Below the pieces are notes generated by a model. That model saw only the letters and a list, made by a program, of their open reading frames with translations, was not told the origin of the DNA and did not search any database. This document shows positions 17,865 to 25,655 of a stretch of DNA of 64,000 bases, one piece after another (position 1 is the stretch's first letter; each line of letters starts with the position of its first letter). Origin of the DNA: Flagellimonas meishanensis (GTDB taxonomy: Bacteria > Bacteroidota > Bacteroidia > Flavobacteriales > Flavobacteriaceae); NCBI RefSeq assembly GCF_019880545.1, contig NZ_JAINVW010000003.1, positions 558,001-622,000 on the forward strand, read 5' to 3'. The position numbers were made by a program, and so were the translations under genes.

Positions 17865-18575
17865 TCAATTCGGTTGAATTGGCGTCATTACCCACAAATA
17901 TCTAAAAGCCCATTTCCATGTAATGGAATGATGGACATTTTTCAAGTTGGTCGCCAATCGTTCCAATTCTAACTTACGAAATCCTTTGCTAATTGAGATA
18001 AGCCCATCCCTTTTGGCAATTGCAGATCTTATGAAAAAAAGACTGAAGACCTTGAACAGGAAATAGGCAAGCTTGCTGCGTTCAAGATCATTGATGATGG
18101 TGCCGACACGGGCCAATTCCGAAAATTTCTTGACAAAACCCAGGATGTCCTTTTCCTTAAAATGATGCATGGTCAAGGTGCAGAGAACGATATCGCAATT
18201 GGGTATGTCATTAAGATGGAGGATGTTCCCTTTCTTAAAAGAAATGGATGTGTATGGACGTGAGGCATCCTTGGCCAGTTGTAAGACATCATCTCTTAGA
18301 TCAAATCCGACCAAATCCAGCTTTATGTTGGTTTCCCCAAGTGCTTTAGCCAATTCGCGAAGTAAATGACCATCCCCACAGCCCATGTCATAAATGGTAT
18401 ACGAATCTTTCGGATGATTTTTGATGAGGTGTTTTATGGCCTTCAGGGTCATGGAAGTCCCACCGAGAAGGGCGTTACAGCGATTGATGTCCAGATAGGC
18501 TTTTCTATAAGATTCCATATCCAGATTTGGGTCGTCCATGTATTCCTCAGCAGCACTTCTTTTTGAAAAATCCAT
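17865..18575 (-). CDS. SAM-dependent class I methyltransferase
   Basis: A 236-aa Rossmann-fold methyltransferase. SAM-site motifs are seen: IYDMGCGDGHLLRELAK (motif I, about 77-93), LVGFDLRDDVLQLAK (motif II) and NCDIVLCTLTMHHF (motif IV, about 128-141). It resembles MTs that act on polyketide or quinone rings. Its ATG overlaps the stop of the FAD oxidoreductase gene by one base (TAATG). By analogy with srsB/bpsB-type genes next to type III PKSs, it probably methylates a phenolic hydroxyl or ring carbon of the product. Confidence 0.88.
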   Translation of the reverse strand: MDFSKRSAAEEYMDDPNLDMESYRKAYLDINRCNALLGGTSMTLKAIKHLIKNHPKDSYTIYDMGCGDGHLLRELAKALGETNIKLDLVGFDLRDDVLQLAKDASRPYTSISFKKGNILHLNDIPNCDIVLCTLTMHHFKEKDILGFVKKFSELARVGTIINDLERSKLAYFLFKVFSLFFIRSAIAKRDGLISISKGFRKLELERLATNLKNVHHSITWKWAFRYLWVMTPIQPN

Positions 18576-19696
18576 TATACTAAGATAGGCTTTCCGTGGG
18601 TTCGCTTTATTATTGCGGAAAGAAATGTTCCAGAATTTGGGATTATGGAAAATATACCGTTCACCATTAAGGGGTTGGTAATCAAATTTTGAAGTTTCCT
18701 TCCATAATACAACCTAGAATCAAAGTTTGACTTCCATAGTTTTGTGTAATCGTCTTCCATTTTGGTTCTGGAATATCCTTTTTCGTTAAAATAGCGCAGC
18801 GTAACATCTGAAGCTATTTTCCCGGAATGTATGGCCATGGCCATTCCATTTCCACAAAGTGGATGGATCAATCCTGCGCTATCCCCGCACATTAAAACGT
18901 GATCATGGACCAGTTCCTTTTTTGCGAAGGATATTTGGGCTATGCTAAGCGGATTTTTGAATATTGGTTCGGCGGTTTCCATAAATTTCTTTAGAAAAGG
19001 GTTTTTGGACACCACGCGGTCATTGAAGCCATCAATACCTTCGTACTGCTGAAATACCTTATAGCTGGCCAAATAGCAAAAATTGATGAGTCCATCCTCT
19101 GTCATGGAAAGTCCCCCATAGCCTCCAGGAAAACAGTGAAGGGAAACTTCATTTTCAGGATGGTTGGCATACCTAAAGTGCCCTTTAACCCCAAGCCAGG
19201 GCGATTTTGTTTGCATAAATGTGCGGTCCATTGACTTGTCCAAGACCGAACGTTTTCCAAAAGCCCCGATGACCATACTTCCTGTATATTCATTTTCCTT
19301 GCCTTGAACAAAAAACTGGCCATCAACATACCTGATTGAAGAAACTGTTTCGAATGATATCCCAACCCCCAGTCCCAAGGCGAGCTGATATAGGGCATTG
19401 TCCAAGGTATACCTGCTGATTCCAAAGCCGCCCAAAGGCAATTTGCATCGAAGTCTCTTTCCTTTTTGATTGCTTATTGAAAACGTGTCTATGGGAACGG
19501 CTCCCAATTCGGTCAGGTCTAGCCCCAAGGACTCCAGGAACGGTCGGACCTCATTGGAAATGTACTCGCCACACACCTTATGGTGCGGGTACTTATTTTT
19601 CTCCAGAATTAATGTGGATAACCCCTGCTTGGACAAACAAATGGACGCTGTGAGCCCAGCAAGCCCTCCCCCAACAATGATGACATCATGGTTCAT
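18575..19696 (-). CDS. FAD-dependent oxidoreductase / monooxygenase (geranylgeranyl reductase-like)
   Basis: A 373-aa flavoprotein. The dinucleotide-binding motif VIIVGGGLAGLTASICL opens the protein and the second FAD motif is CGDSAGLIHPLCGNGMAMA near residue 275. The HHKVCGEYIS segment after the first Rossmann unit is typical of the geranylgeranyl reductase / aromatic-hydroxylase group. First gene of the operon. In srsABC of Streptomyces a flavoprotein hydroxylase turns the methylated alkylresorcinol into a quinone; a similar role is inferred here. No clear promoter was recognised in the 171-bp gap upstream. Confidence 0.9.
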   Translation of the reverse strand: MNHDVIIVGGGLAGLTASICLSKQGLSTLILEKNKYPHHKVCGEYISNEVRPFLESLGLDLTELGAVPIDTFSISNQKGKRLRCKLPLGGFGISRYTLDNALYQLALGLGVGISFETVSSIRYVDGQFFVQGKENEYTGSMVIGAFGKRSVLDKSMDRTFMQTKSPWLGVKGHFRYANHPENEVSLHCFPGGYGGLSMTEDGLINFCYLASYKVFQQYEGIDGFNDRVVSKNPFLKKFMETAEPIFKNPLSIAQISFAKKELVHDHVLMCGDSAGLIHPLCGNGMAMAIHSGKIASDVTLRYFNEKGYSRTKMEDDYTKLWKSNFDSRLYYGRKLQNLITNPLMVNGIFSIIPNSGTFLSAIIKRTHGKPILV

Positions 19697-19867
19697 CAGG
19701 GTAAGTTACATTTAAAAAGCCTTATTTCATCTCACCAGGAGATATTGTAGTGGTTCCAATGGTTTGAATCGGGCATTTCGAAGCTATTCGTAGAGGGCTC
19801 TTATCATTTGTAGTATGGAAACTGGATGATAACAAAAGGTCGTATAGTAGGCTCCAGCTGGACATGT

Positions 19868-22800
19868 TTACGAGGGCCAGTATAATTCTGGCAGTCCAGC
19901 GCCCTGAAGCAAAACATTGAACTGCGCCACATCTTGGGTTTTTATCCGCTGCAAATCCAATTTAAGTTGGGACCATTGACCCAAATAGTCCCGGGCCACG
20001 TCCCGTACCCCCTGGGTAACCGGAAGGTTTCCTTGGTCAATACTGTTCAGAAAATCCTTGAACTTGATTAGCAGCCGAGCTTCGAACATATAGTTGCTTT
20101 GATACGTTCGCATCTCTTTCTGTAAAATTTCTGCAATCCAAGTCTCTATTTTCTCATTTAGGGCCTTGCCCTGCTCTTGTAGCTCGGCATCCCTTGTTTC
20201 GCCGAGGACAAAATCCAATTGTTGCTGCACCTTTCGTAGGTCCCGGACTCCTTTGGCCATTTCACTGGCTCCGCCATAAATGGATTTGGAAATGCCATCA
20301 CGTTCTGCATAGGCAGCCTCCACATTGGCCACGCTAGTCTTGATGCGTGGGTCTATGGTTATTGCAAAATCCTGGGTTTGGCTTGTTCCGCCTGCAGTGA
20401 GTCGTACTTTGTAGTTGCCGGGGGCCGCATCGTAGGCACTAAGGTCGCGGTTAGTAGTATAGAGTTCGGTAAGGCAATCAAAGCGACCCACTTTCATATT
20501 CCAACTGTAGCGGTGTGCCCCTATACCCTTTTTCAATTGGGGTTTAATCAGCGTATCACAGCCCATACGGGCACGATCACTATATTCCGCATGGATGACT
20601 TTACCTGCACTATCCAGGATTTCCAAGGCCATTTGGGCGTTCTCACCCACTTCTTTGTTGTTTACATAGTGTATTTGCAATCCTTTTGGTGGATTTTGAC
20701 CATATCCCCCATCAATACTATACGCTACCGATAATTCTGCATGGGTATCCCTGGGCTTAAACAGAAAATGGTCCGACTGGGCCACTGCATCGGAAATCTG
20801 ATGCAGGGGCGTAAGGTCATCCAAAATCCAGATGGCGCGGCCCTGGGTCGTCACCACAAGGTCTTTGCGCTGCACCCGCATATCGGTTATGGGAACTTCA
20901 GGCAAATTGTTCTGCAGAGGAAGCCAGTGTCCACCATTATTGAATGAGACAAATACCCCCGTTTCAGTACCGGCATAGAGCAGTCCCTTACGGTCAGGGT
21001 CTTCACGAACACTGCGCACAAAAGTATCATTGGGCAGTCCGTTTACAATTTTCTCCCAAGATGATCCATAATCGTTCGTTTTGTACAATAACGGAGCAAA
21101 GTTGTTCAATTTATAGCCCGCTACGGCAATATATGCCGTTGCTGCATCGTGAGGTGACGGTTCCACTACGTTGATTATGGCCTCTGGCAATCCTTTGGGT
21201 GTGACATTGGTCCATGTTTTACCAGCGTCTTGGGACACGTGGACGAGGCCACAGTCCGAACCCACCCAGATTATCCCTTCCTTCATGGGAGATTCTTCAA
21301 TATTGAACAGATTGTTGTAGCTCTCTGCAGTAATCTGTTCGTTGCTAATTGGATAGCCTCCTTTACCCTGATGCTCTTTGTTGTTTCGGGTGAGGTCCCC
21401 ACTAACGGTTTCCCAGGTCACACCCCTATCCGTGGATTTCATCACATATTCCGATCCATAGTAGATTACATTGGGATTATGGGGCGAAACGATGACCGGA
21501 CCGTTCCAATTAGCGCGCAGTTTTAGATTTTTTGGTTGCTCACCACTAATTCGTTCAGGATAGGGCCTTACCATGCGTGTATTATCAATATCCCTATCCC
21601 ATTCCACAAAGTTGCTCGCAAAATAGGTGGAATACACAAAACGGGGATTGTTCGGGTCCATGGCCACTGTAGATGATTCTCCTGCACGCATAACATCCCA
21701 ATGCATTTCACCAATGCCATCGTCCATTACACGACTATCTATGGCAATTGTACTATTGTCCTGTTGGCCTGAATACACTCGATAGGGATGCCCATTATCC
21801 GTAATACAGCGATAGAACTGTCCTGTAGGCTGGTTCATCAAGGTAGACCAAGTTTCACCTCCATTGTAAGTGACCGAAGCCCCTCCATCATTAGCGTTAA
21901 TCATGATATCACTATTGTTTGGATTGATCCAGATATCATGATGGTCCACATGGCTTCCGGGACTTCCTGAAAATGTTTTCCCGCCGTCAACGGATTTCAT
22001 GGCATAACTGTTCATAACCCACACTTCGTCCTCATCGTTGGGGTCCGCAATAATGTGCATATAGTACCATGCCCGGGCATGGGTGCCTGCATCATTCGAT
22101 GTTTGCTCAAAAGTTTCCCCGGCATCATTGGAACGGTATACGCCTCCCTCCTTCCCAAGAGCCTCAATGGCCATGTAAACGATATTGGGATTGGCAGGTG
22201 AAATGTCGATCCCCATTTTCCCCTTGAGCTTGGGCAAACCTTTGGTGATTTCCTTCCAAGTTTTGCCACCGTCGGTGGTCTTGAAGACCTTGCTTCCCTC
22301 TCCACCACTCTGTACCACCCAGGGTTTCCTTTGAAAATCCCAGGAAGTGACCATCATAATATCTGGATTTTCGGCGCTCACGGTCATATCCACAATTCCG
22401 GAGTGATCATTGACGTACAGCATCTTTTCCCAACTTTCTCCCCCATTTTTGGAAAAATAAAGCCCTCTATGTTCATCTTCACCCCATGGATTCCCCTGCG
22501 CAGCCACGTAAACCAAGTCAGGGTTCTTGGGATGAACGACAACTTCCCCAATATGACGGGTAGCCTCCAACCCAATGTGCTTCCATGTTTTTCCTGCATC
22601 CGTGGATTTGTACATGCCATCCCCATGGGAGGTTTTGACTCCCCTGATACAGGATTCTCCGGCACCTACATATACAATATTATGGTCCGAAGGTGCCACA
22701 GTAATATCACCAATACCTGTAGTATTAAAAAATCCGTCCGAGATATTGTTCCAACTATTGCCACCATCAGTGGTTTTCCAAACACCGCCACCGGTGGCCC

Positions 22801-22996
22801 CCATATAATAGGTGAAGATATCGTTAGGCAGGCCCTCTACTGTGGTTACCCGTCCCCCCCGAAAGGGTCCGATGTTGCGATACGACATGGATTCATATAA
22901 TTTCTCGCTAATCTTGGCCTCGGGAGCCTTTCTTTGCGCCTTTAGCGGAAGGATAAGGCAAAAGCCAAATACAAATAGGTGGATACGCATTCTCAT
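19868..22996 (-). CDS. Exported BNR/sortilin-like repeat protein (glycosyl hydrolase-like)
   Basis: A 1042-aa protein with a signal peptide (LPLKAQ cleavage region) and many Asp-box / BNR repeats of the form S-x-DGGKTW across residues 60-700 (for example KTTDGGNSWNNIS, KSTDAGKTWKHIG, KTTDGGKTWKEIT, VSQDAGKTWTNVT). These build one or two beta-propellers as in VPS10/sortilin and xyloglucanase-type proteins. The C-terminal 300 residues contain a beta domain (GNYKVRLTAGGTSQTQDF) and a helical region. Large BNR proteins of this shape are common in Flavobacteriaceae; most have no proven activity, and no catalytic residues can be pointed to here. Confidence 0.85.
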   Translation of the reverse strand: MRMRIHLFVFGFCLILPLKAQRKAPEAKISEKLYESMSYRNIGPFRGGRVTTVEGLPNDIFTYYMGATGGGVWKTTDGGNSWNNISDGFFNTTGIGDITVAPSDHNIVYVGAGESCIRGVKTSHGDGMYKSTDAGKTWKHIGLEATRHIGEVVVHPKNPDLVYVAAQGNPWGEDEHRGLYFSKNGGESWEKMLYVNDHSGIVDMTVSAENPDIMMVTSWDFQRKPWVVQSGGEGSKVFKTTDGGKTWKEITKGLPKLKGKMGIDISPANPNIVYMAIEALGKEGGVYRSNDAGETFEQTSNDAGTHARAWYYMHIIADPNDEDEVWVMNSYAMKSVDGGKTFSGSPGSHVDHHDIWINPNNSDIMINANDGGASVTYNGGETWSTLMNQPTGQFYRCITDNGHPYRVYSGQQDNSTIAIDSRVMDDGIGEMHWDVMRAGESSTVAMDPNNPRFVYSTYFASNFVEWDRDIDNTRMVRPYPERISGEQPKNLKLRANWNGPVIVSPHNPNVIYYGSEYVMKSTDRGVTWETVSGDLTRNNKEHQGKGGYPISNEQITAESYNNLFNIEESPMKEGIIWVGSDCGLVHVSQDAGKTWTNVTPKGLPEAIINVVEPSPHDAATAYIAVAGYKLNNFAPLLYKTNDYGSSWEKIVNGLPNDTFVRSVREDPDRKGLLYAGTETGVFVSFNNGGHWLPLQNNLPEVPITDMRVQRKDLVVTTQGRAIWILDDLTPLHQISDAVAQSDHFLFKPRDTHAELSVAYSIDGGYGQNPPKGLQIHYVNNKEVGENAQMALEILDSAGKVIHAEYSDRARMGCDTLIKPQLKKGIGAHRYSWNMKVGRFDCLTELYTTNRDLSAYDAAPGNYKVRLTAGGTSQTQDFAITIDPRIKTSVANVEAAYAERDGISKSIYGGASEMAKGVRDLRKVQQQLDFVLGETRDAELQEQGKALNEKIETWIAEILQKEMRTYQSNYMFEARLLIKFKDFLNSIDQGNLPVTQGVRDVARDYLGQWSQLKLDLQRIKTQDVAQFNVLLQGAGLPELYWPS

Positions 22997-23102
22997 CAGG
23001 TCGATTTTAATGTTGTTGGAGATAAATATAACATGAAAAAGGCAAGTATTTCCGCTCTAATGGGATTAACTTGAGGACAAGCTGTATAGTCCAGAAATTG
23101 GT

Positions 23103-23155
23103 ATTTATCAATTGAAATAACCCATCTGTCAATTCAAAATACGTATCTGTCAATT
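23103..23155. repeat. Three 11-nt direct repeats phased at 21 nt (LytTR-type operator candidate)
   Basis: ATTTATCAATT at 23103-23113, ATCTGTCAATT at 23124-23134 and ATCTGTCAATT at 23145-23155 are spaced exactly 21 nt start to start. LytTR-family regulators bind direct repeats with this two-turn spacing, so the array is a good operator candidate. It lies in the divergent region between the BNR protein gene and the small 39-aa gene. Confidence 0.55.
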
Positions 23156-23211
23156 TTTAGAATGTGAATCGTTCATTACGCTCTAATTTGAGGCTCATTA
23201 TAATTAAGAAA

Positions 23212-23331
23212 ATGACTACTCTAGAAACGATAAACCTCTTACAGATAATCAGTTTGATTCTTGTCGGATTTATTTTATACATGTTAGGGTTCCTTCATGG
23301 CACATACTGGAAAAAAAGAAACGGGATTTAG
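23212..23331 (+). CDS. Small single-helix membrane protein (39 aa)
   Basis: A 39-codon frame from ATG at 23212 encodes one hydrophobic helix (LLQIISLILVGFILYMLGFL) followed by a positively charged end (WKKRNGI), the pattern of a small inner-membrane protein. An AAG-rich stretch precedes the start. It ends 9 bases before the next gene, so the two are likely co-transcribed from a promoter downstream of the 21-nt repeat array. No family is recognised. Confidence 0.45.
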   Translation: MTTLETINLLQIISLILVGFILYMLGFLHGTYWKKRNGI

Positions 23332-23340
23332 CAACTAGGG

Positions 23341-23700
23341 ATGATTGACTATACGTCTAAACAAAACCTCGTTCTTTGCAGCAATCAGGAATTCATAATC
23401 AAGGTGGACGAGCTGCAAAACCAAAAAATCCGATACAGGTGCTGGCGGCGGCCCAAGACCACCATGGAGGATCCTGATTTAATCCTGCTCAATGGCAGCA
23501 TCCGGGTTTTTGAACCTGCGGATAAAATGGAGTTTGTTTTTCCGTTTGGTGAACGAACCTATGTACTAGAGAAGATAATGCCACAAAACGAGCAGAATAC
23601 CTCACATATATTCCTTGAGGTCTCTGATGATCAAAACCAAAAAACCACTTGGAAGCTCCAAGATGCTGTTATTCCCAATCAAGTTGACCGACTTTTGTAA
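23341..23700 (+). CDS. Hypothetical soluble protein (119 aa)
   Basis: A small cytoplasmic protein without signal peptide or membrane segment, with alternating hydrophobic strands that suggest a beta fold (IRVFEPADKMEFVFPFGERT, IFLEVSDDQ). Not a family I recognise. It follows the 39-aa membrane peptide by 9 bases and converges with the sorbosone-dehydrogenase-like gene (9-bp gap). The mid-protein CWRRPKT is the only unusual motif. Confidence 0.6.
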   Translation: MIDYTSKQNLVLCSNQEFIIKVDELQNQKIRYRCWRRPKTTMEDPDLILLNGSIRVFEPADKMEFVFPFGERTYVLEKIMPQNEQNTSHIFLEVSDDQNQKTTWKLQDAVIPNQVDRLL

Positions 23701-23709
23701 AACTAAAAA

Positions 23710-24927
23710 CTAGTTGCCCGCTGCATACGTGACCCTGTAGATTGCATCCCCAACATCATCTGAAATCAAAAGTGACCCATCTTCCAAAAACAAAAGGTCC
23801 ACCGGACGGCCAAAAGCTTCCTGCTTTTCCTCATCCAGCCACCCATCAATAAAGGGTTCGTAACTTATCGCCTTATTGCCATCCAACTTTACCAAGGTCA
23901 CCCTATATCCCACTTTGGATGACCTATTCCACGACCCGTGCTCTGCAATAAAAGCGTGACCCTTGAAGGCTTCGGGGAACATGGTTCCAGTGTCGAACTT
24001 AACTCCAAGTGGAGCCACGTGGGCGCCAAGGGGTTGAATGGGCGGAACAAAATCGGAGCATGGACGCTGATCACCGAATTCAGGATCTTTTACGGTTCCG
24101 CCATGGCAATAGGGGTAACCAAAATGCTGTCCTGGTGCCGTAATATGATTCAATTCACATGGGGGCACATCATCTCCCATAAGGTCTCTCCCATTGTCAG
24201 TGAACCACATTTCTCCCGTTTGCGGATGCCAAGTGAATCCAACCGTGTTCCTCACACCCAGCGCATAAATTTCCCTATTGCTCCCATCCATGTCCATTCT
24301 GGTGATGGTGGCAAAACGTTCATCTTCATTACTCCTTTCGCAAATGTTGCAAGGTGCCCCCACAGGAACATACAACTTTCCATCCGGACCAAAGGCGATA
24401 TACTTCCAACCATGATGAAATTCTGTAGGATAATCATCATAAACAACCTCAGGTTGAGATGGGTTTGAAAGCTGCTGTTCAATATTTGGATAACGCAACA
24501 ATCGACTTACCTCAGCCACGTATAGCGCCCCATCCCTAAATGCAACTCCATTCGGCTGCTCCAGATCTTTTGCGATTATGTGAACTTCATCCGCTTTAAA
24601 ATCACCATCCGTATCCCGTATGGCATATACCATACCCTCGTTGCGGGTTCCCACAAAAAGGGTCCCCTCCGGTCCCATCGCCATGGACCTGGCACCATCC
24701 ACGCTTTCGGCGTATGTATCAATTTTGAATCCTTCAGGAAGGTTCAACAGATGTAATGGCAAATTGGAAGTTGGGGCCTCCCCGCCTGGTTGATCGTCCT
24801 CCGCTTGTTGGACTGAATCATCTACAGCTTCCGACCCAGGAAGCTCTTTTTTTCCATTGCAGGACATGGTCAATAGACAAAACAACAAGCATATGACCAA
24901 GGATAAAGGTTGAAAATAGGTTTTCAT
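23710..24927 (-). CDS. Sorbosone dehydrogenase-like (PQQ-type beta-propeller) lipoprotein
   Basis: A 405-aa lipoprotein: signal peptide with lipobox LLTMSCNGK. The mature part is a six-bladed propeller of the glucose/sorbosone dehydrogenase (GSDH) family, with FKIDTYAESVDGARSMAM at the start, GPDGKLYVPVGAPCNICER, GFTWHPQTGEMWFTDNGRD, YPYCHGGTVKDP and a closing FGRPVDLLFLEDGSLLISDD. Conserved Cys of the subfamily are present. Such proteins oxidise sugars with PQQ in some species, but many Bacteroidota homologues have no demonstrated cofactor. Located in the periplasm, anchored to a membrane. Confidence 0.88.
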   Translation of the reverse strand: MKTYFQPLSLVICLLFCLLTMSCNGKKELPGSEAVDDSVQQAEDDQPGGEAPTSNLPLHLLNLPEGFKIDTYAESVDGARSMAMGPEGTLFVGTRNEGMVYAIRDTDGDFKADEVHIIAKDLEQPNGVAFRDGALYVAEVSRLLRYPNIEQQLSNPSQPEVVYDDYPTEFHHGWKYIAFGPDGKLYVPVGAPCNICERSNEDERFATITRMDMDGSNREIYALGVRNTVGFTWHPQTGEMWFTDNGRDLMGDDVPPCELNHITAPGQHFGYPYCHGGTVKDPEFGDQRPCSDFVPPIQPLGAHVAPLGVKFDTGTMFPEAFKGHAFIAEHGSWNRSSKVGYRVTLVKLDGNKAISYEPFIDGWLDEEKQEAFGRPVDLLFLEDGSLLISDDVGDAIYRVTYAAGN

Positions 24928-25005
24928 AGTTCTTTTTGATTTGTAGCTATAAAGCTATCATAAATTGATTAGATAAGTAGAAATCGAAGCTACTTTGTCC
25001 GAAGA

Positions 25006-25563
25006 TTATTCCTTCGTATCGGCCGATATTTTTCCAAAGTATTGGATAAGCCTGCGGTGGCTGCTTCCAATGGTGACCGTGCTTGACTTGGATGTAAGCA
25101 TCAAGGCGGAAACCTGAAAGCTTTCGGTCCCATTGTTTATATTGAAGCTCATGTTATATCCACCTTGCTTTGCATTGGGTCGCATTTCAAAATCTGTGGG
25201 TACCCCATTGAATACGATTCCGGCATCGTCCGGATTATAAATACCGGGCATCTGCTGCTCCCCAAAATAGGGAAAACGTGCCATGACGCTATCCCCGGAG
25301 ACACGCAGATAACTTTCTGTGCCCGCAAGGTCAATTCGGTTCAATGTACTCCCCAAGGGCAGCAAACCGGCATTGGCTATGGCACCCATGCTTTGGGTAG
25401 GCAAAGGTTTTGCCCAATCTGCTTTTATAACAAAGGAACGTTGCTGCAAAAGGCTGTCCAAGGTTGCCATTTGTTCAGGGGTAGCCCTGTTTTTGGGGTT
25501 GGACGCGCAGCCCAGCACCATGACCAATGTCACTATTAAAATAATTCCAGAAAAAAACCGCAT
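25006..25563 (-). CDS. DUF4251 lipoprotein
   Basis: A 185-aa lipoprotein (lipobox VLGCASN) with the DUF4251 pattern: N-terminal helix QMATLDSLLQQRSFVIKADW followed by beta strands, including GTESYLRVSGDSVMARFPYFG and FNINNGTESFQVSALMLTS and a final strand with STVTIGSSHRRLIQYFG. Function unknown in the family. The ATG at 25563 is preferred over a TTG two codons upstream. Divergent from the DUF5916 gene. Confidence 0.8.
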   Translation of the reverse strand: MRFFSGIILIVTLVMVLGCASNPKNRATPEQMATLDSLLQQRSFVIKADWAKPLPTQSMGAIANAGLLPLGSTLNRIDLAGTESYLRVSGDSVMARFPYFGEQQMPGIYNPDDAGIVFNGVPTDFEMRPNAKQGGYNMSFNINNGTESFQVSALMLTSKSSTVTIGSSHRRLIQYFGKISADTKE

Positions 25564-25599
25564 TGTCAATTATTTGTTCCCTTCTTGAAGTTACAAAAT

Positions 25600-25633
25600 T
25601 TGCACAGGATTTCCGATTTATGGAGTATATTTA
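25600..25633 (+). promoter_or_regulatory. Near-consensus Bacteroidota promoter for the DUF5916 gene
   Basis: TTG at 25600-25602, 23-nt spacer, then TATATTTA at 25626-25633; the -7 consensus is TAnnTTTG, so the last base is off. Predicted transcription start near 25640, about 16 bases before the ATG at 25656. Confidence 0.4.
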
Positions 25634-25655
25634 AATCCTAACCAGACCTCATTTT

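Noticed and set aside
23103..23155. Phased repeats considered as a CRISPR remnant
   Set aside because: Only three 11-nt units, spacers of 10 nt, no cas genes; operator-like spacing fits better.
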